This document shows positions 33,945-42,964 of a DNA stretch of 64,000 bases, one piece after another. How positions within the stretch are numbered: the first letter of the stretch is position 1; each line of letters begins with the position of its first letter. Below the pieces are notes generated by a model that ran no database searches, was not told the origin of the DNA, and was given only the letters and a program-made list of their open reading frames with translations. Made by a program: the position numbers and the translations under genes. This DNA is from Halodurantibacterium daqingensis (GTDB lineage: Bacteria > Pseudomonadota > Alphaproteobacteria > Rhodobacterales > Rhodobacteraceae): NCBI RefSeq assembly GCF_042666235.1, contig NZ_JBHTFQ010000001.1:62001-126000 (forward strand). Reading direction: 5' to 3'.

Positions 33945-34840
33945 CCGATCATGTTACCACCCATCAGGCCGAAGAGGATGCCCGGAACGAGGATATCCTG
34001 ATCTATGTCAATGGCCGCATCCTGCCCAAGGCGCAGGCGGTTGTCAGCGTCTATGACAGCGGCTTCATGCTGGGCGACGGCGTGTGGGAGGGGCTGCGCC
34101 TGTACAATGGCCGCTGGAGCTTTGTCGATGAACATATCGACCGGCTGTTCGAGGCGGCCAAGGCCATCGACCTTGATATCGGCATGGACCGCGCCGGCGT
34201 CATCGCCGCATTGGAAGAAACACGCCGGGCCAACGGAATGGAGACCGACGCCCATGCCCGCCTGATGGTGACCCGGGGGGTGAAGACCCGCCCCTTCCAG
34301 CATCCCGGCCTGTCGCGCCAGGGGCCGACCATGGCAATCATCATGGAGCATTCGCGTCCGAAGATCCCGCGCCCGATCCGCCTTGCCACCGTGCCGCACC
34401 TGCGGGGCCTGCCGATGACCCAGGATCCGAAGCTGAATTCCCATTCCAAGCTGAACTGCATCCTCGCCTGCATCGCCGCCGAAAAGGCCGGCGCGGATGA
34501 GGCGCTGATGCTGGATGTGCATGGCTTCGTGAACACCACCAATGCCTGCAACTTCTTCATCGTCCGCAAGGGCGAGGTCTGGACCAGCACCGGCGATTAC
34601 TGCATGAACGGCATCACCCGCGCCAAGGTCATCCAGCTGTGCCGCGACAACGACATTCCGGTGTTCGAGAAGAACTTCAGCCTGGTGGAGACCTATTCCG
34701 CCGATGAAGCCTTCCTGACCGGCACCTTCGGGGCGCAGACGCCGGTGGGCATGATCGACGGGCGCGTTATCGGCACGGGCGAAATGGGGCCGATGACCGA
34801 GCGGATTCGTGGCCTCTACAAGCAGCTGGTGGGCGCATGA
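33941..34840 (+). CDS. Class IV PLP-dependent aminotransferase
   Basis: A 299-residue fold-type IV aminotransferase (D-amino acid, branched-chain or aminodeoxychorismate lyase type). The PLP lysine is K170 in SHSKLNCI; YDSGFMLGDGVWEGLRLYNG (about 38-57) and GITRAKVIQLC are class motifs. FVNTTNACNFF differs from the usual EG-x-SSN pattern of BCAT, so substrate is open. It sits between a PfkB kinase and a sulfotransferase-like gene, joined by ATGA overlaps on both sides. Confidence 0.87.
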   Translation: MTDHVTTHQAEEDARNEDILIYVNGRILPKAQAVVSVYDSGFMLGDGVWEGLRLYNGRWSFVDEHIDRLFEAAKAIDLDIGMDRAGVIAALEETRRANGMETDAHARLMVTRGVKTRPFQHPGLSRQGPTMAIIMEHSRPKIPRPIRLATVPHLRGLPMTQDPKLNSHSKLNCILACIAAEKAGADEALMLDVHGFVNTTNACNFFIVRKGEVWTSTGDYCMNGITRAKVIQLCRDNDIPVFEKNFSLVETYSADEAFLTGTFGAQTPVGMIDGRVIGTGEMGPMTERIRGLYKQLVGA

Positions 34841-35559
34841 TCCGCATCGCCATGTGGTCGGGGCCGCGCAACCTGTCGACGGCCATGATGTATTCCTTCG
34901 GCGCGCGTGCCGATTGCGCCGTGGTGGATGAGCCGTTCTATGCCGCCTATCTGGCGCAGACCGGCCTCGACCACCCGATGCGGGACGAGGTTCTGGCCGC
35001 CCAGCCGCAGGACCCGCAGGCGGTGATCGCCGACCTGCTGGCCGATCCGGGGCGGCCCGTCTTCTATCAGAAGCACATGACGCAGCACATGTTGCCCACC
35101 ATCCCGCGCGACTGGATGCGGGGCTGCGTCAACGTCTTCCTGACCCGCCATCCGGCCCGGGTCGTCGCCTCCTATGCGCAAAAGCGGGAAGGGCCGGTGC
35201 TCGACGACATCGGCTTCCGCCAGCAGGCGGAGCTTTTCGACCTGGTGCAGGGCTGGGGCCAGACGCCCATCGTGATCGACAGCGCCGATATCCGCGCCAA
35301 TCCCGGGGGGGCCCTGACGGCGCTGTGCGAGGCCATCGGCATCCCGTTCGACGCGGCGATGCTGCACTGGCCCGCGGGCGGCCACAGGGACGACGGCATC
35401 TGGGCGCGCCACTGGTATGGTGCCGTCCACCGATCAACCGGTTTCGACGGACCAGAGGGGCCGCTGCCCACGCTCTCTGGCCCCTACGCGGCGCTGGTCG
35501 AGGAGGCGATGCCCTTCTACGAGCGGCTGCGGAACCATCGCGCGCTGATATCAGAGTGA
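34837..35559 (+). CDS. Sulfotransferase-fold protein
   Basis: A 240-residue P-loop protein. IAMWSGPRNLSTAMMYSF (about 4-21) resembles the 5'-phosphosulfate-binding loop of PAPS-dependent sulfotransferases, and VFLTRHPARVVASYAQ (near 99-114) resembles the 3'-phosphate-binding region. Overlap with the aminotransferase (ATGA) suggests both act on one amino-acid-derived compound. Whether it transfers sulfate is unproven. Confidence 0.8.
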   Translation: MIRIAMWSGPRNLSTAMMYSFGARADCAVVDEPFYAAYLAQTGLDHPMRDEVLAAQPQDPQAVIADLLADPGRPVFYQKHMTQHMLPTIPRDWMRGCVNVFLTRHPARVVASYAQKREGPVLDDIGFRQQAELFDLVQGWGQTPIVIDSADIRANPGGALTALCEAIGIPFDAAMLHWPAGGHRDDGIWARHWYGAVHRSTGFDGPEGPLPTLSGPYAALVEEAMPFYERLRNHRALISE

Positions 35560-35566
35560 GGAAGCG

Positions 35567-36316
35567 TCAGCCCGGCAAGGTGACGACAAGCGCCCCACGA
35601 TCCGTCGCGACGACCGTGTGTTCATACTGAACAACCGGGGCCCGCGGGTCGCTGTAGAGCGTCCAGCCATCCGCGCCCTCGGCCGCCCAGAGACCGCCCC
35701 TGGAAAGAAACGGCTCGACCGTCAGCACAAGGCCCCTGGTGATGCGCCGTGTCTCGCCGCGTGTGGGCCAGGTTGCGATTTCCTCGGGGTATTCATGCAA
35801 GGATCGACCCACGCCGTGGCTGGCGAGGTTGCGGATCAGTGTGTAGCCCCGGTCTGAAGCAAACCTGCCGATCGCCCGGCCGATGCCTGCCAGCGGCTTG
35901 TTGCTGCCGACCTGTGCAATCCCGATCTGCATGGCACGCCTGCCGTCGCGGCAGAGCCGATCCAGCGACGGCCGCACGATCCCCACGCGAAAGGTCGCCC
36001 CGGTATCGGCGTAATAGCCATTCTTCGCGGCCGAGACGTCGATGTTGACCAGATCTCCGGCGGCGATCCTGCGGTCGCCGGGAATGCCGTGGGCGATTTC
36101 CTCGTTCACGCTGATGCAGGTCGCCCCGGGGAAGTCATAGGTCGTTTGCGGTGCAGATTCCGCGCCCTCACGTTCCAGAAGCACGCGCCCAATCTCATCC
36201 AGTTCGCCCGTCGTCATGCCGGGTTCCAGCGCCTTGGCCATGGTGTGCATGGTCTTGGCGACGATCCGGCCGATGTCCCTGAGCGCGTCCAGTTCATCCT
36301 GCTTCGTGATCGTCAT
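35567..36316 (-). CDS. map: Type I methionine aminopeptidase
   Basis: A 249-residue dinuclear metalloprotease removing initiator Met. Metal ligands can be placed in NIDVSAAKNGYYADTGATF (two Asp), ASHGVGRSLHEYPEE (His), LTVEPFLS (Glu) and YEHTVVAT (Glu). No N-terminal SH3 or zinc extension is present, as in E. coli Map. It is convergent with the sulfotransferase gene and follows argG after a terminator. Confidence 0.95.
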   Translation of the reverse strand: MTITKQDELDALRDIGRIVAKTMHTMAKALEPGMTTGELDEIGRVLLEREGAESAPQTTYDFPGATCISVNEEIAHGIPGDRRIAAGDLVNIDVSAAKNGYYADTGATFRVGIVRPSLDRLCRDGRRAMQIGIAQVGSNKPLAGIGRAIGRFASDRGYTLIRNLASHGVGRSLHEYPEEIATWPTRGETRRITRGLVLTVEPFLSRGGLWAAEGADGWTLYSDPRAPVVQYEHTVVATDRGALVVTLPG

Positions 36317-36350
36317 TTTCCCGGTTCTCTGTGATGGTGTCGTGAAACAA

Positions 36351-36374
36351 GAAGCCCCGGTTTCCCGGGGCTTC
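36351..36374 (-). terminator. Rho-independent terminator of argG
   Basis: GAAGCCCCGG (36351-36360) pairs perfectly with CCGGGGCTTC (36365-36374) around a 4-nt loop. Read leftward, the hairpin follows the argG stop by 6 nt and is followed by a TTGTTT tract. Confidence 0.85.
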
Positions 36375-36379
36375 TTCGT

Positions 36380-37606
36380 TTACTGGCCCAGCCTGCGTTT
36401 CCGCGTGGCGATCAGTTTCAGGCGGAGCGCGTTCAGCTTGATGAAGCCCGCCGCGTCCTTCTGGTCATAGGCGCCGGCGTCTTCCTCGAAGGTTACATGC
36501 GCTTCGGAGTAGAGCGAGTGATCGGACCAGCGCGCGACGGTGCGGGCAAGGCCCTTGTAGAGCTTCAGCCGCACGGTGCCGGTCACGTGTTCCTGGCTGC
36601 GGTCGATCAGGGCCTGCAGCATCTCGCGTTCCGGGCTGAACCAGAAGCCGTTGTAGATCAGCTCGGCATAGCGCGGCATCAGCTCGTCCTTCAGATGCGC
36701 AGCACCCCGGTCCAGCGTGATCTGCTCGATCCCGCGATGGGCCTCCAGCAGCAGGGTGCCGCCGGGGGTTTCATAGATGCCGCGGGACTTCATGCCGACA
36801 AAACGCCCTTCGACAAGGTCAAGGCGGCCGATGCCGTGCTTGCCGCCGAGTTCGTTCAGCCTGATCAGGATGGTCGCAGGCGACATCGCCTCGCCGTTGA
36901 TCGCGACGGCATCGCCACGTTCGAAGGTGATTTCCACATATTCCGGCGTGTCTGGCGCGTTCTCGGGGTCCACGGTGCGCTGGTAGACGTAATCGGGCGC
37001 TTCCTCGGCCGGGTTCTCCAGAACCTTGCCTTCGGAGGAGGTGTGCAGAAGGTTCGCGTCGACGCTGAAGGGCGCCTCGCCGCGCTTGTCCTTGGCGATC
37101 GGGATCTGGTTCGCCTCGGCAAACTCCAGCAGCTTGGTGCGGCTGGTCAGGTCCCATTCGCGCCAGGGGGCGATCACCTTGATGTCCGGGTTCAGCGCAT
37201 AGGCCGACAGTTCGAACCGCACCTGGTCATTGCCCTTGCCGGTCGCGCCATGGGCCACGGCATCGGCGCCGGTTTCCGCCGCGATCTCGATCAGTCGCTT
37301 CGAAATCAGCGGCCGCGCGATCGAGGTGCCCAGCAGATAAAGCCCCTCATAGACCGCATTCGCCCGGAACATCGGGAAGACGAAGTCGCGCACGAATTCC
37401 TCGCGCACATCCTCGATATAGATGTTCTCGGGCTTGATCCCCAGCAGTTCCGCCTTCTTGCGGGCCGGGTCCAGCTCCTCGCCCTGGCCCAGATCGGCGG
37501 TGAAGGTCACCACTTCGCAGCCGTATTCGGTTTGCAGCCACTTGAGGATGATCGAGGTATCCAGCCCGCCGGAATAGGCGAGCACGACTTTCTTGGGGGC
37601 AGACAT
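36380..37606 (-). CDS. argG: Argininosuccinate synthase
   Basis: A 408-residue enzyme joining citrulline and aspartate with ATP in arginine synthesis. The ATP loop AYSGGLDTS is at 10-18; GADAVAHGATGKGNDQVRFE and SPATILIRLNELGGKHGIGRLDLVE are family motifs. ATG 37606 has AGGAG 5 nt upstream; the in-frame ATG at 37633 lacks support. Divergent from ilvA over 106 bp. Confidence 0.97.
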   Translation of the reverse strand: MSAPKKVVLAYSGGLDTSIILKWLQTEYGCEVVTFTADLGQGEELDPARKKAELLGIKPENIYIEDVREEFVRDFVFPMFRANAVYEGLYLLGTSIARPLISKRLIEIAAETGADAVAHGATGKGNDQVRFELSAYALNPDIKVIAPWREWDLTSRTKLLEFAEANQIPIAKDKRGEAPFSVDANLLHTSSEGKVLENPAEEAPDYVYQRTVDPENAPDTPEYVEITFERGDAVAINGEAMSPATILIRLNELGGKHGIGRLDLVEGRFVGMKSRGIYETPGGTLLLEAHRGIEQITLDRGAAHLKDELMPRYAELIYNGFWFSPEREMLQALIDRSQEHVTGTVRLKLYKGLARTVARWSDHSLYSEAHVTFEEDAGAYDQKDAAGFIKLNALRLKLIATRKRRLGQ

Positions 37607-37712
37607 GGGCACTCCTGTCGGGAAATCCTTCACGCGGGTCTATTGCCTTTTCATAAACGGGACAAGAGCGGCCCCTGTTCAAGCAGCGCAAAGGGGGCTA
37701 GCGTCCCGCGCC

Positions 37713-38951
37713 ATGAGTGATTTTGCCGAACATGCCCGCCAAGCCTGTGCCGAGATGCGCGCCCTCTTTCCCGAGACGCCGCTTTTGCGCAATGACCACC
37801 TGTCGCAGCGGTATGGGGCCGAGATCTGGCTCAAGCGCGAGGATCTTTCGCCGGTGCGCTCCTACAAGATCCGCGGCGCCTTCAACGCGATGCGCAAGGT
37901 TCTGGCGCGCGATCCGGGGCAGGGGCAGTTCGTCTGTGCAAGCGCGGGAAACCACGCGCAGGGTGTGGCCTATGCCTGCCGGCATTTCGGCGTGAAAGGC
38001 ACGATCTTCATGCCCGTCACCACCCCGCAGCAGAAGATCGACAAGACCCGGACGTTTGGCGCCGGCGCGGTCGAGATCCGGCTGACCGGCGACTACTTTG
38101 ACCAGTCGCTTGCCTCGGCCCAGGCCTGGTGCGCCGAACAGGGCGCGTGGTTCCTGTCGCCCTTCGACGATGCGGATGTGATCGAGGGTCAGGCGAGCGT
38201 TGCCGTCGAGATGCTGGAACAGCTTGGCCGGGCGCCGGATGTGGTGATCCTGCCGGTGGGCGGCGGCGGGCTGGCTTCTGGGGTGACGGCCTATCTGGGG
38301 GATCGGTGCGATTATCGCTTTGTCGAACCTGAGGGTGGCGCAAGTCTGACGGCGGCACTGGCGGCGGGGGCGCCGGTAACCCTGCCGCAGGTCAACAGCT
38401 TCGTGGATGGTGCGGCGGTGGCGCGGCTGGGGGACCGAACCTTCGCCATGCTTGCCGCGGTCGATCCTGCCCATGTCCTGCGCGCGCCCGAGGACCGGAT
38501 CTGCACCACGATGCTCGAGATGCTGAACATCGAAGGCATCGTGCTGGAACCGGCCGGCGCGCTGGCCATCGATGCGCTGGGCGATCTGCGCGAGGTGATC
38601 CGCGGCAAGACGGTTGTCTGCGTCACCTCGGGCGGGAACTTCGATTTCGAGCGTCTGCCCGAGGTGAAGGAGCGGGCAATGCGTTTTTCCGGGGTCAAGA
38701 AGTACTTCCTGCTGCGTCTGCCACAGCGCCCCGGCGCCTTGCGAGATTTTCTGGAGATGCTCGGCCCCGAAGATGACATCGCCCGCTTCGAGTACCTGAA
38801 GAAATCGGCCCGCAACTTCGGCACCGTGCTGATCGGGATCGAGACCCGGGACGCCGCGAATTTTCCGCTGCTTCTGGCGCGGCTGGATGCCAAGGGCTTT
38901 GCCTACCGCGACATCACCCGCGATGAAACCCTGTCCGAATTCCTGATCTAG
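37713..38951 (+). CDS. ilvA: Threonine ammonia-lyase (threonine dehydratase)
   Basis: A 412-residue PLP enzyme making 2-oxobutanoate for isoleucine synthesis. K52 in SYKIRGAFNAM binds PLP; GGGGLASG is the phosphate loop; the C-terminus (about 325-412) is a single ACT-like regulatory domain (KYFLLRLPQRPGALRDFLE). This matches the shorter IlvA form. The longer open frame from 37593 overlaps argG and is not used. Confidence 0.95.
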   Translation: MSDFAEHARQACAEMRALFPETPLLRNDHLSQRYGAEIWLKREDLSPVRSYKIRGAFNAMRKVLARDPGQGQFVCASAGNHAQGVAYACRHFGVKGTIFMPVTTPQQKIDKTRTFGAGAVEIRLTGDYFDQSLASAQAWCAEQGAWFLSPFDDADVIEGQASVAVEMLEQLGRAPDVVILPVGGGGLASGVTAYLGDRCDYRFVEPEGGASLTAALAAGAPVTLPQVNSFVDGAAVARLGDRTFAMLAAVDPAHVLRAPEDRICTTMLEMLNIEGIVLEPAGALAIDALGDLREVIRGKTVVCVTSGGNFDFERLPEVKERAMRFSGVKKYFLLRLPQRPGALRDFLEMLGPEDDIARFEYLKKSARNFGTVLIGIETRDAANFPLLLARLDAKGFAYRDITRDETLSEFLI

Positions 38952-39026
38952 AGACTGTGTGCAGGGCTACACCCGAAACCCGTAATGCGGCGGGAGAGGC
39001 CGCACATGCGGTCAGGGCTGATCCGA

Positions 39027-39467
39027 TCATCGGGTCCGGAGGCTTTGTCGGGCGAAATGGCGGTCGCCGTCGTTTCCCAGAAGGCGGATCGCGGCTGCGC
39101 CGGACATCCAGACGGCGCTGTGGCCCGGCTCGGTCGGCGGGCCAAGCCTGCGGACCGGCTGCGCCAGATAGATCATGCAGAGCTTCTCCGCCCAGAGGTC
39201 ATATTCCGGCATATAGGCAAAGCGCCGGAACGTCCCCAGCCGGCGCAGGATGCGGATGCGCCAGCCGGTTTCCTCGTAAACCTCGCGGTGCAGCGCGTGC
39301 AGCGGGGATTCGCCCGCGTCGATGCCGCCGCCGGGAAGCTGGAAATCGGGCGCGGGATCGCGCTGATGGGTCAGCAGCAGATCGCCCCCTTCCCGGATCA
39401 CCGCATAGACGCCGGGGCGGCGGCGATAGATCTGCCCGGGACGTGGGCTTTCTCCGAACCTGCGCAT
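39027..39467 (-). CDS. NUDIX hydrolase
   Basis: A 146-residue protein with a complete NUDIX box, GGIDAGESPLHALHREVYEE then TG (about 47-68), preceded by LLLTHQRDPAPDFQLP. The surrounding sequence (RPGVYAVIREGG) resembles ADP-sugar or diadenosine polyphosphate-type members, but the substrate cannot be read from sequence. Divergent from hslO. Confidence 0.88.
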   Translation of the reverse strand: MRRFGESPRPGQIYRRRPGVYAVIREGGDLLLTHQRDPAPDFQLPGGGIDAGESPLHALHREVYEETGWRIRILRRLGTFRRFAYMPEYDLWAEKLCMIYLAQPVRRLGPPTEPGHSAVWMSGAAAIRLLGNDGDRHFARQSLRTR

Positions 39468-39473
39468 GTGCCC

Positions 39474-39501
39474 TTGGCCCTTCGGTTGTCGTCCTTATAT
39501 A
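39474..39501 (+). promoter_or_regulatory. Candidate hslO promoter
   Basis: TTGGCC (39474-39479) and TATATA (39496-39501) are separated by 16 bp, about 38 nt before the hslO start. The CTTG start of the -35 and the CCTTATAT context are also compatible with an RpoH heat-shock promoter, which would fit an Hsp33 gene. Confidence 0.45.
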
Positions 39502-39539
39502 GACGCGGTATGCCTTTCTTCGGCACTTAAGGAAACCCC

Positions 39540-40532
39540 ATGACGCTTGGTTCGCAGATCGCCTGGGACGATACCGTCCTGCCATTTCAACTTGACCGCT
39601 CGGACATCCGGGGACGGGTTGCGCGGCTTGACGGCGTGCTGGATCAGGTGCTGGCCCAGCATGATTACCCGCCCCAGGTCGAGGCGCTGGTGGCCGAAGC
39701 CGCCATGCTGACCGCGATGATCGGCCAGACGATCAAGCTGCGCTGGAAGCTGTCGCTGCAGATCCGGGGCAATGGCCCGGTGCGGTTGATCGCGACGGAT
39801 TACTACGGCCCGACCGCCGAAGGCACGCCCGCGCGCATCCGCGCCTATGCAAGCTTTGACCGCGACCGGATTGATCCCGCGCGCGCGCCTTTCGACCATA
39901 TCGGAGAAGGCTATTTCGCGATCATGATCGATCAGGGCAAGGGAATGGTTCCCTATCAGGGCATCACGCCGATCGCCGGCGGGTCGCTGGCCGCCTGTGC
40001 CGAAACCTATTTCGCGCAGTCCGAACAGCTGCCCACGCGCTTTGCCGTCTCCTTCGGCCGGTCGCGCCTGCCGGGCGGGATCGAAGGCTGGCGGGCGGGC
40101 GGCGTGATGTTGCAGCACATGCCCAAGGCCTCGCCGCATGTTCAGGGCGAAGGCGGTACCGGAGAGGGCGGGCTTCTGGCCGCGACCGACATCCTCAGCG
40201 GCGATGACGAGGAAAACTGGAGCCGCGCCAACCTGCTTCTGGATACGGTCGAGGAGATGGAGCTGATCGGACCCACGGTGCATCCGACCGATCTTCTGGT
40301 GCGACTGTTCCACGAGGAAGGCCCGCGCGTCTATGATGCGCAGCCGGTCAAGTTCGGCTGCACCTGTTCGGAAGAGCGCGTGCGCGAAAGCCTGTCGATC
40401 TATTCGGCCAAGGACATTGCCACCATGACCACCGACGAGGGAATCGTGACGGCTGATTGCCAGTTCTGCGGTGCGCATTACGAACTGGATCCCGAAACGC
40501 TTGGGTTCGAGGCGAAAGGTGAACAGTCCTGA
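39540..40532 (+). CDS. hslO: Redox-regulated chaperone Hsp33
   Basis: A 330-residue holdase activated by oxidative unfolding. The C-terminal zinc switch CTCSEER (CxC) and CQFCG (CxxC) are both present near 275 and 309. The N-terminal domain has MLTAMIGQTIKLRWKLSLQIRGNGPVRLI, and the linker IIDQGKGMVPYQGI region is typical. It opens a rightward run with a CoA-type NUDIX gene and a tRNA nucleotidyltransferase gene. Confidence 0.94.
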   Translation: MTLGSQIAWDDTVLPFQLDRSDIRGRVARLDGVLDQVLAQHDYPPQVEALVAEAAMLTAMIGQTIKLRWKLSLQIRGNGPVRLIATDYYGPTAEGTPARIRAYASFDRDRIDPARAPFDHIGEGYFAIMIDQGKGMVPYQGITPIAGGSLAACAETYFAQSEQLPTRFAVSFGRSRLPGGIEGWRAGGVMLQHMPKASPHVQGEGGTGEGGLLAATDILSGDDEENWSRANLLLDTVEEMELIGPTVHPTDLLVRLFHEEGPRVYDAQPVKFGCTCSEERVRESLSIYSAKDIATMTTDEGIVTADCQFCGAHYELDPETLGFEAKGEQS

Positions 40533-41169
40533 TCCCGTTCGGGTGCTGCACGATGACCCCTGGGCGCGCCTCGCGCGCGCCGCAGGCCGGGCGGGCGCGG
40601 CCTCGTCGGATTTCGACCTCAACCCCCATGTGAACCTGCCTGCCGACCGGGTCCTGCGGCCGGCGGCGGTTCTGGTTGCGGTGACCGAAGGGCGGCACGG
40701 ACTGGAACTGGTCCTGACCAAACGCGCTTCGCATCTGCGGCATCACCCGGGGCAGGTGGCCTTTCCGGGCGGCAAGATCGAAGCCGAGGATGCCGGGCCC
40801 GAAGCCGCCGCGCTGCGCGAAGCGCATGAGGAAATCGGCCTCGATCCGTCCATCGTGGAACCCTTCGGCCGGCTTCCGGTGCATGAAACCGTCACGGGCT
40901 TTGCGGTCCAGCCGGTTCTGGCCCGGATCCACGCCCCCTTCGCCGCGCGCGCGCAGCTGGGCGAGGTGGACGAGGTGTTCTCGGTCCCGCTGTCGCATGT
41001 CACCGATCCGGCGCGGTTCCGTGTGGAACGGCGGCTGTGGCGCGGCGAATGGCGGCGCTATTACACGGTGCCCTATGGACCCTATTACATCTGGGGGGCC
41101 ACGGCGCGGATCCTGCGCGGGCTTGCGCATGGGCTGGGCAGGGATAACGATGCGGAGAGCCTGCGGTGA
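40519..41169 (+). CDS. CoA-pyrophosphatase type NUDIX hydrolase
   Basis: A 216-residue protein with RPAAVLVAVTEG, TKRASHLRHHPGQVAFPGGKIE and LREAHEEIGLDPS (NUDIX box about 88-110), the combination seen in NudL-type CoA diphosphatases. GTG 40519, with GAGG 6 nt upstream, overlaps the hslO end by 14 bp; the ORF continues upstream to 40471. It ends in a GTGA overlap with the next gene. Confidence 0.88.
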   Translation: MNSPDPVRVLHDDPWARLARAAGRAGAASSDFDLNPHVNLPADRVLRPAAVLVAVTEGRHGLELVLTKRASHLRHHPGQVAFPGGKIEAEDAGPEAAALREAHEEIGLDPSIVEPFGRLPVHETVTGFAVQPVLARIHAPFAARAQLGEVDEVFSVPLSHVTDPARFRVERRLWRGEWRRYYTVPYGPYYIWGATARILRGLAHGLGRDNDAESLR

Positions 41170-42308
41170 AGGTGTCCGGCCCCTGGCTTGAGCGGCCCGA
41201 GACCCAGGCCGTCTGCGCCATGCTGGCCGATGCGGGGCATCGTGCGCTTCTGGTTGGTGGCTGCGTGCGCAACGCGCTTCTGGATATGCCCGTGGCGGAT
41301 GTGGATATCGCGACCGACGCCCGCCCCGAGCGCGTCATCGCCCTGGCCGAGGCTGCGGGCCTGCGCGCCGTGCCCACGGGTGCCGCGCATGGCACGGTGA
41401 CGGTGATCGCGAACGCCATCCCCCACGAGGTGACGACCTTCCGCCGCGACGTGCAGACCGACGGGCGCCATGCGACCGTGGCCTTTTCGGACGATCTGGC
41501 CGAGGATGCGGCACGGCGCGATTTCACCATGAACGCGCTTTATGCCGCCGCCGACGGCACGGTGATCGACCCGCTTGGCGGGCTGGCGGATGTGGTGGCC
41601 CGGCATGTGCGCTTTGTGGGCGATCCCCGGGCCCGTATCCGCGAGGATTATCTGCGCATCCTCCGCTTCTTCCGTTTCCACGCCTGGTATGGGGATGCCG
41701 CGCGGGGGTTTGACCCCGAGGGGCTTGCCGCGGTGGCCGCGCTGGCCGAGGGGCTGGACGGGTTGTCGCGCGAACGGGTGGGGGCCGAAATGCGCCGGCT
41801 GCTTGCCGCGCCCGATCCCGCGCCCGCCGTTGCCGCCATGGCAGCGACAGGGGTGCTGGCCCGGGTTCTGCCGGGGGCCGATGCGCGGGCCTTGGCCGTT
41901 CTTGTGCATCTTGAGGCGGGTGCAGCCCCCGACTGGCTGCGCCGGCTTGTGGTTCTGGGCGGCGAAAGCGCCCCCGAAGGCCTGCGCCTGTCGCGGGCCG
42001 AGGCACGCGCCCTTGCGGCGCTGCAGGGCGTGATCGGGTCCGCGGCATCGGCGGGGGAGCTTGGCTATCGGCTGGGCCTTGCGCGCGGGGCGGATGCCGT
42101 TCTGGCGCGGGCCGCGCTTCTGGGTGATCCGCCGCCACCCGACTGGCGCACAGCATTGGAACAGGGGGCTGCCGCGCAGTTTCCGCTGCGCGCGGCAGAT
42201 CTCGTCGATCGTTTCCAGGGTGCGGCGCTGGGCACGCAGTTGCGCGAAGCCGAGGCGCGCTGGATCGCCTCGGGCTTTGCGCTGAGCCGCGAGGAACTTC
42301 TGGCTTGA
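41166..42308 (+). CDS. CCA tRNA nucleotidyltransferase / poly(A) polymerase family protein
   Basis: A 380-residue class II nucleotidyltransferase. GGCVRNALL (31-39) and the catalytic aspartates D45 and D47 in VADVDIAT are present; RRDFTMNALY and EDYLRILRFFRFHAWYG are the motifs that follow. It starts with GTG in a GTGA overlap. CCA addition is the likely role, since alphaproteobacterial members of this type usually have it, but PcnB cannot be excluded. Confidence 0.9.
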   Translation: MKVSGPWLERPETQAVCAMLADAGHRALLVGGCVRNALLDMPVADVDIATDARPERVIALAEAAGLRAVPTGAAHGTVTVIANAIPHEVTTFRRDVQTDGRHATVAFSDDLAEDAARRDFTMNALYAAADGTVIDPLGGLADVVARHVRFVGDPRARIREDYLRILRFFRFHAWYGDAARGFDPEGLAAVAALAEGLDGLSRERVGAEMRRLLAAPDPAPAVAAMAATGVLARVLPGADARALAVLVHLEAGAAPDWLRRLVVLGGESAPEGLRLSRAEARALAALQGVIGSAASAGELGYRLGLARGADAVLARAALLGDPPPPDWRTALEQGAAAQFPLRAADLVDRFQGAALGTQLREAEARWIASGFALSREELLA

Positions 42309-42364
42309 CGAGGCCCCGGCGCAGCGGCACCTAGGTCGAACCGCTTGCAAGAGGCCGCGCCGCC

Positions 42365-42961
42365 ATGCCCCCCGATATGCTGCTGTCGCTGTTCACGATC
42401 GCCATGGCCTCGGCCTGGACGCCGGGGCCGAACAATGCCCTGGTTGCGGCATCGGGGGTGAACTTCGGGTTGCGGCGCAGCCTGCCGCATGTGGCGGGCA
42501 TCGCGCTGGGCTTTTCCTTCATGATCCTGATGGTGGGCTTCTTTCTGGGTGAGCTGTTCCGCCAGAGCCTGATGCTGCGCGAAGCCCTGCGCTGGGGGGG
42601 CGCGGCCCTGCTTTTGTGGGTGTCCTGGAAGATCGCCACAGCCGGAGGTCTGGGTGCAGGCGGCGGACGCGCGCGGCCCTTCACATTCACCGAAGCCGCG
42701 GCCTTCCAGTGGATCAATCCCAAGGCCTGGGTCATGGCGCTTGCGATCAGCGCGCAATTCGTGCGCGCCGAAGCGCCGATGGTTTCGGCCCTGTGGGTGG
42801 CCCTTGTGTTCATCGCCGCCGGCTTTACCTCGGCCTTCGGCTGGGCTGCTGCGGGTCTTGCGCTGCGGCGCTGGCTGGGAGACCCGCTGCGGCTGCGGAT
42901 CTTCAACATCACGATGGGGGCCACGATCGCACTGGGCGTCGTCTGGCTGTTTGTGGAATAG
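42365..42961 (+). CDS. LysE/RhtB family exporter 1
   Basis: A 198-residue membrane protein with about six helices. The N-terminal ASAWTPGPNNALVAASGVNFG motif and FQWINPKAWVMAL are LysE-family signatures for amino acid or metabolite efflux. Substrate unknown. It lies 3 nt before a second LysE gene, so the two were probably formed by tandem duplication and are co-transcribed. Confidence 0.9.
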   Translation: MPPDMLLSLFTIAMASAWTPGPNNALVAASGVNFGLRRSLPHVAGIALGFSFMILMVGFFLGELFRQSLMLREALRWGGAALLLWVSWKIATAGGLGAGGGRARPFTFTEAAAFQWINPKAWVMALAISAQFVRAEAPMVSALWVALVFIAAGFTSAFGWAAAGLALRRWLGDPLRLRIFNITMGATIALGVVWLFVE

Positions 42962-42964
42962 GCC

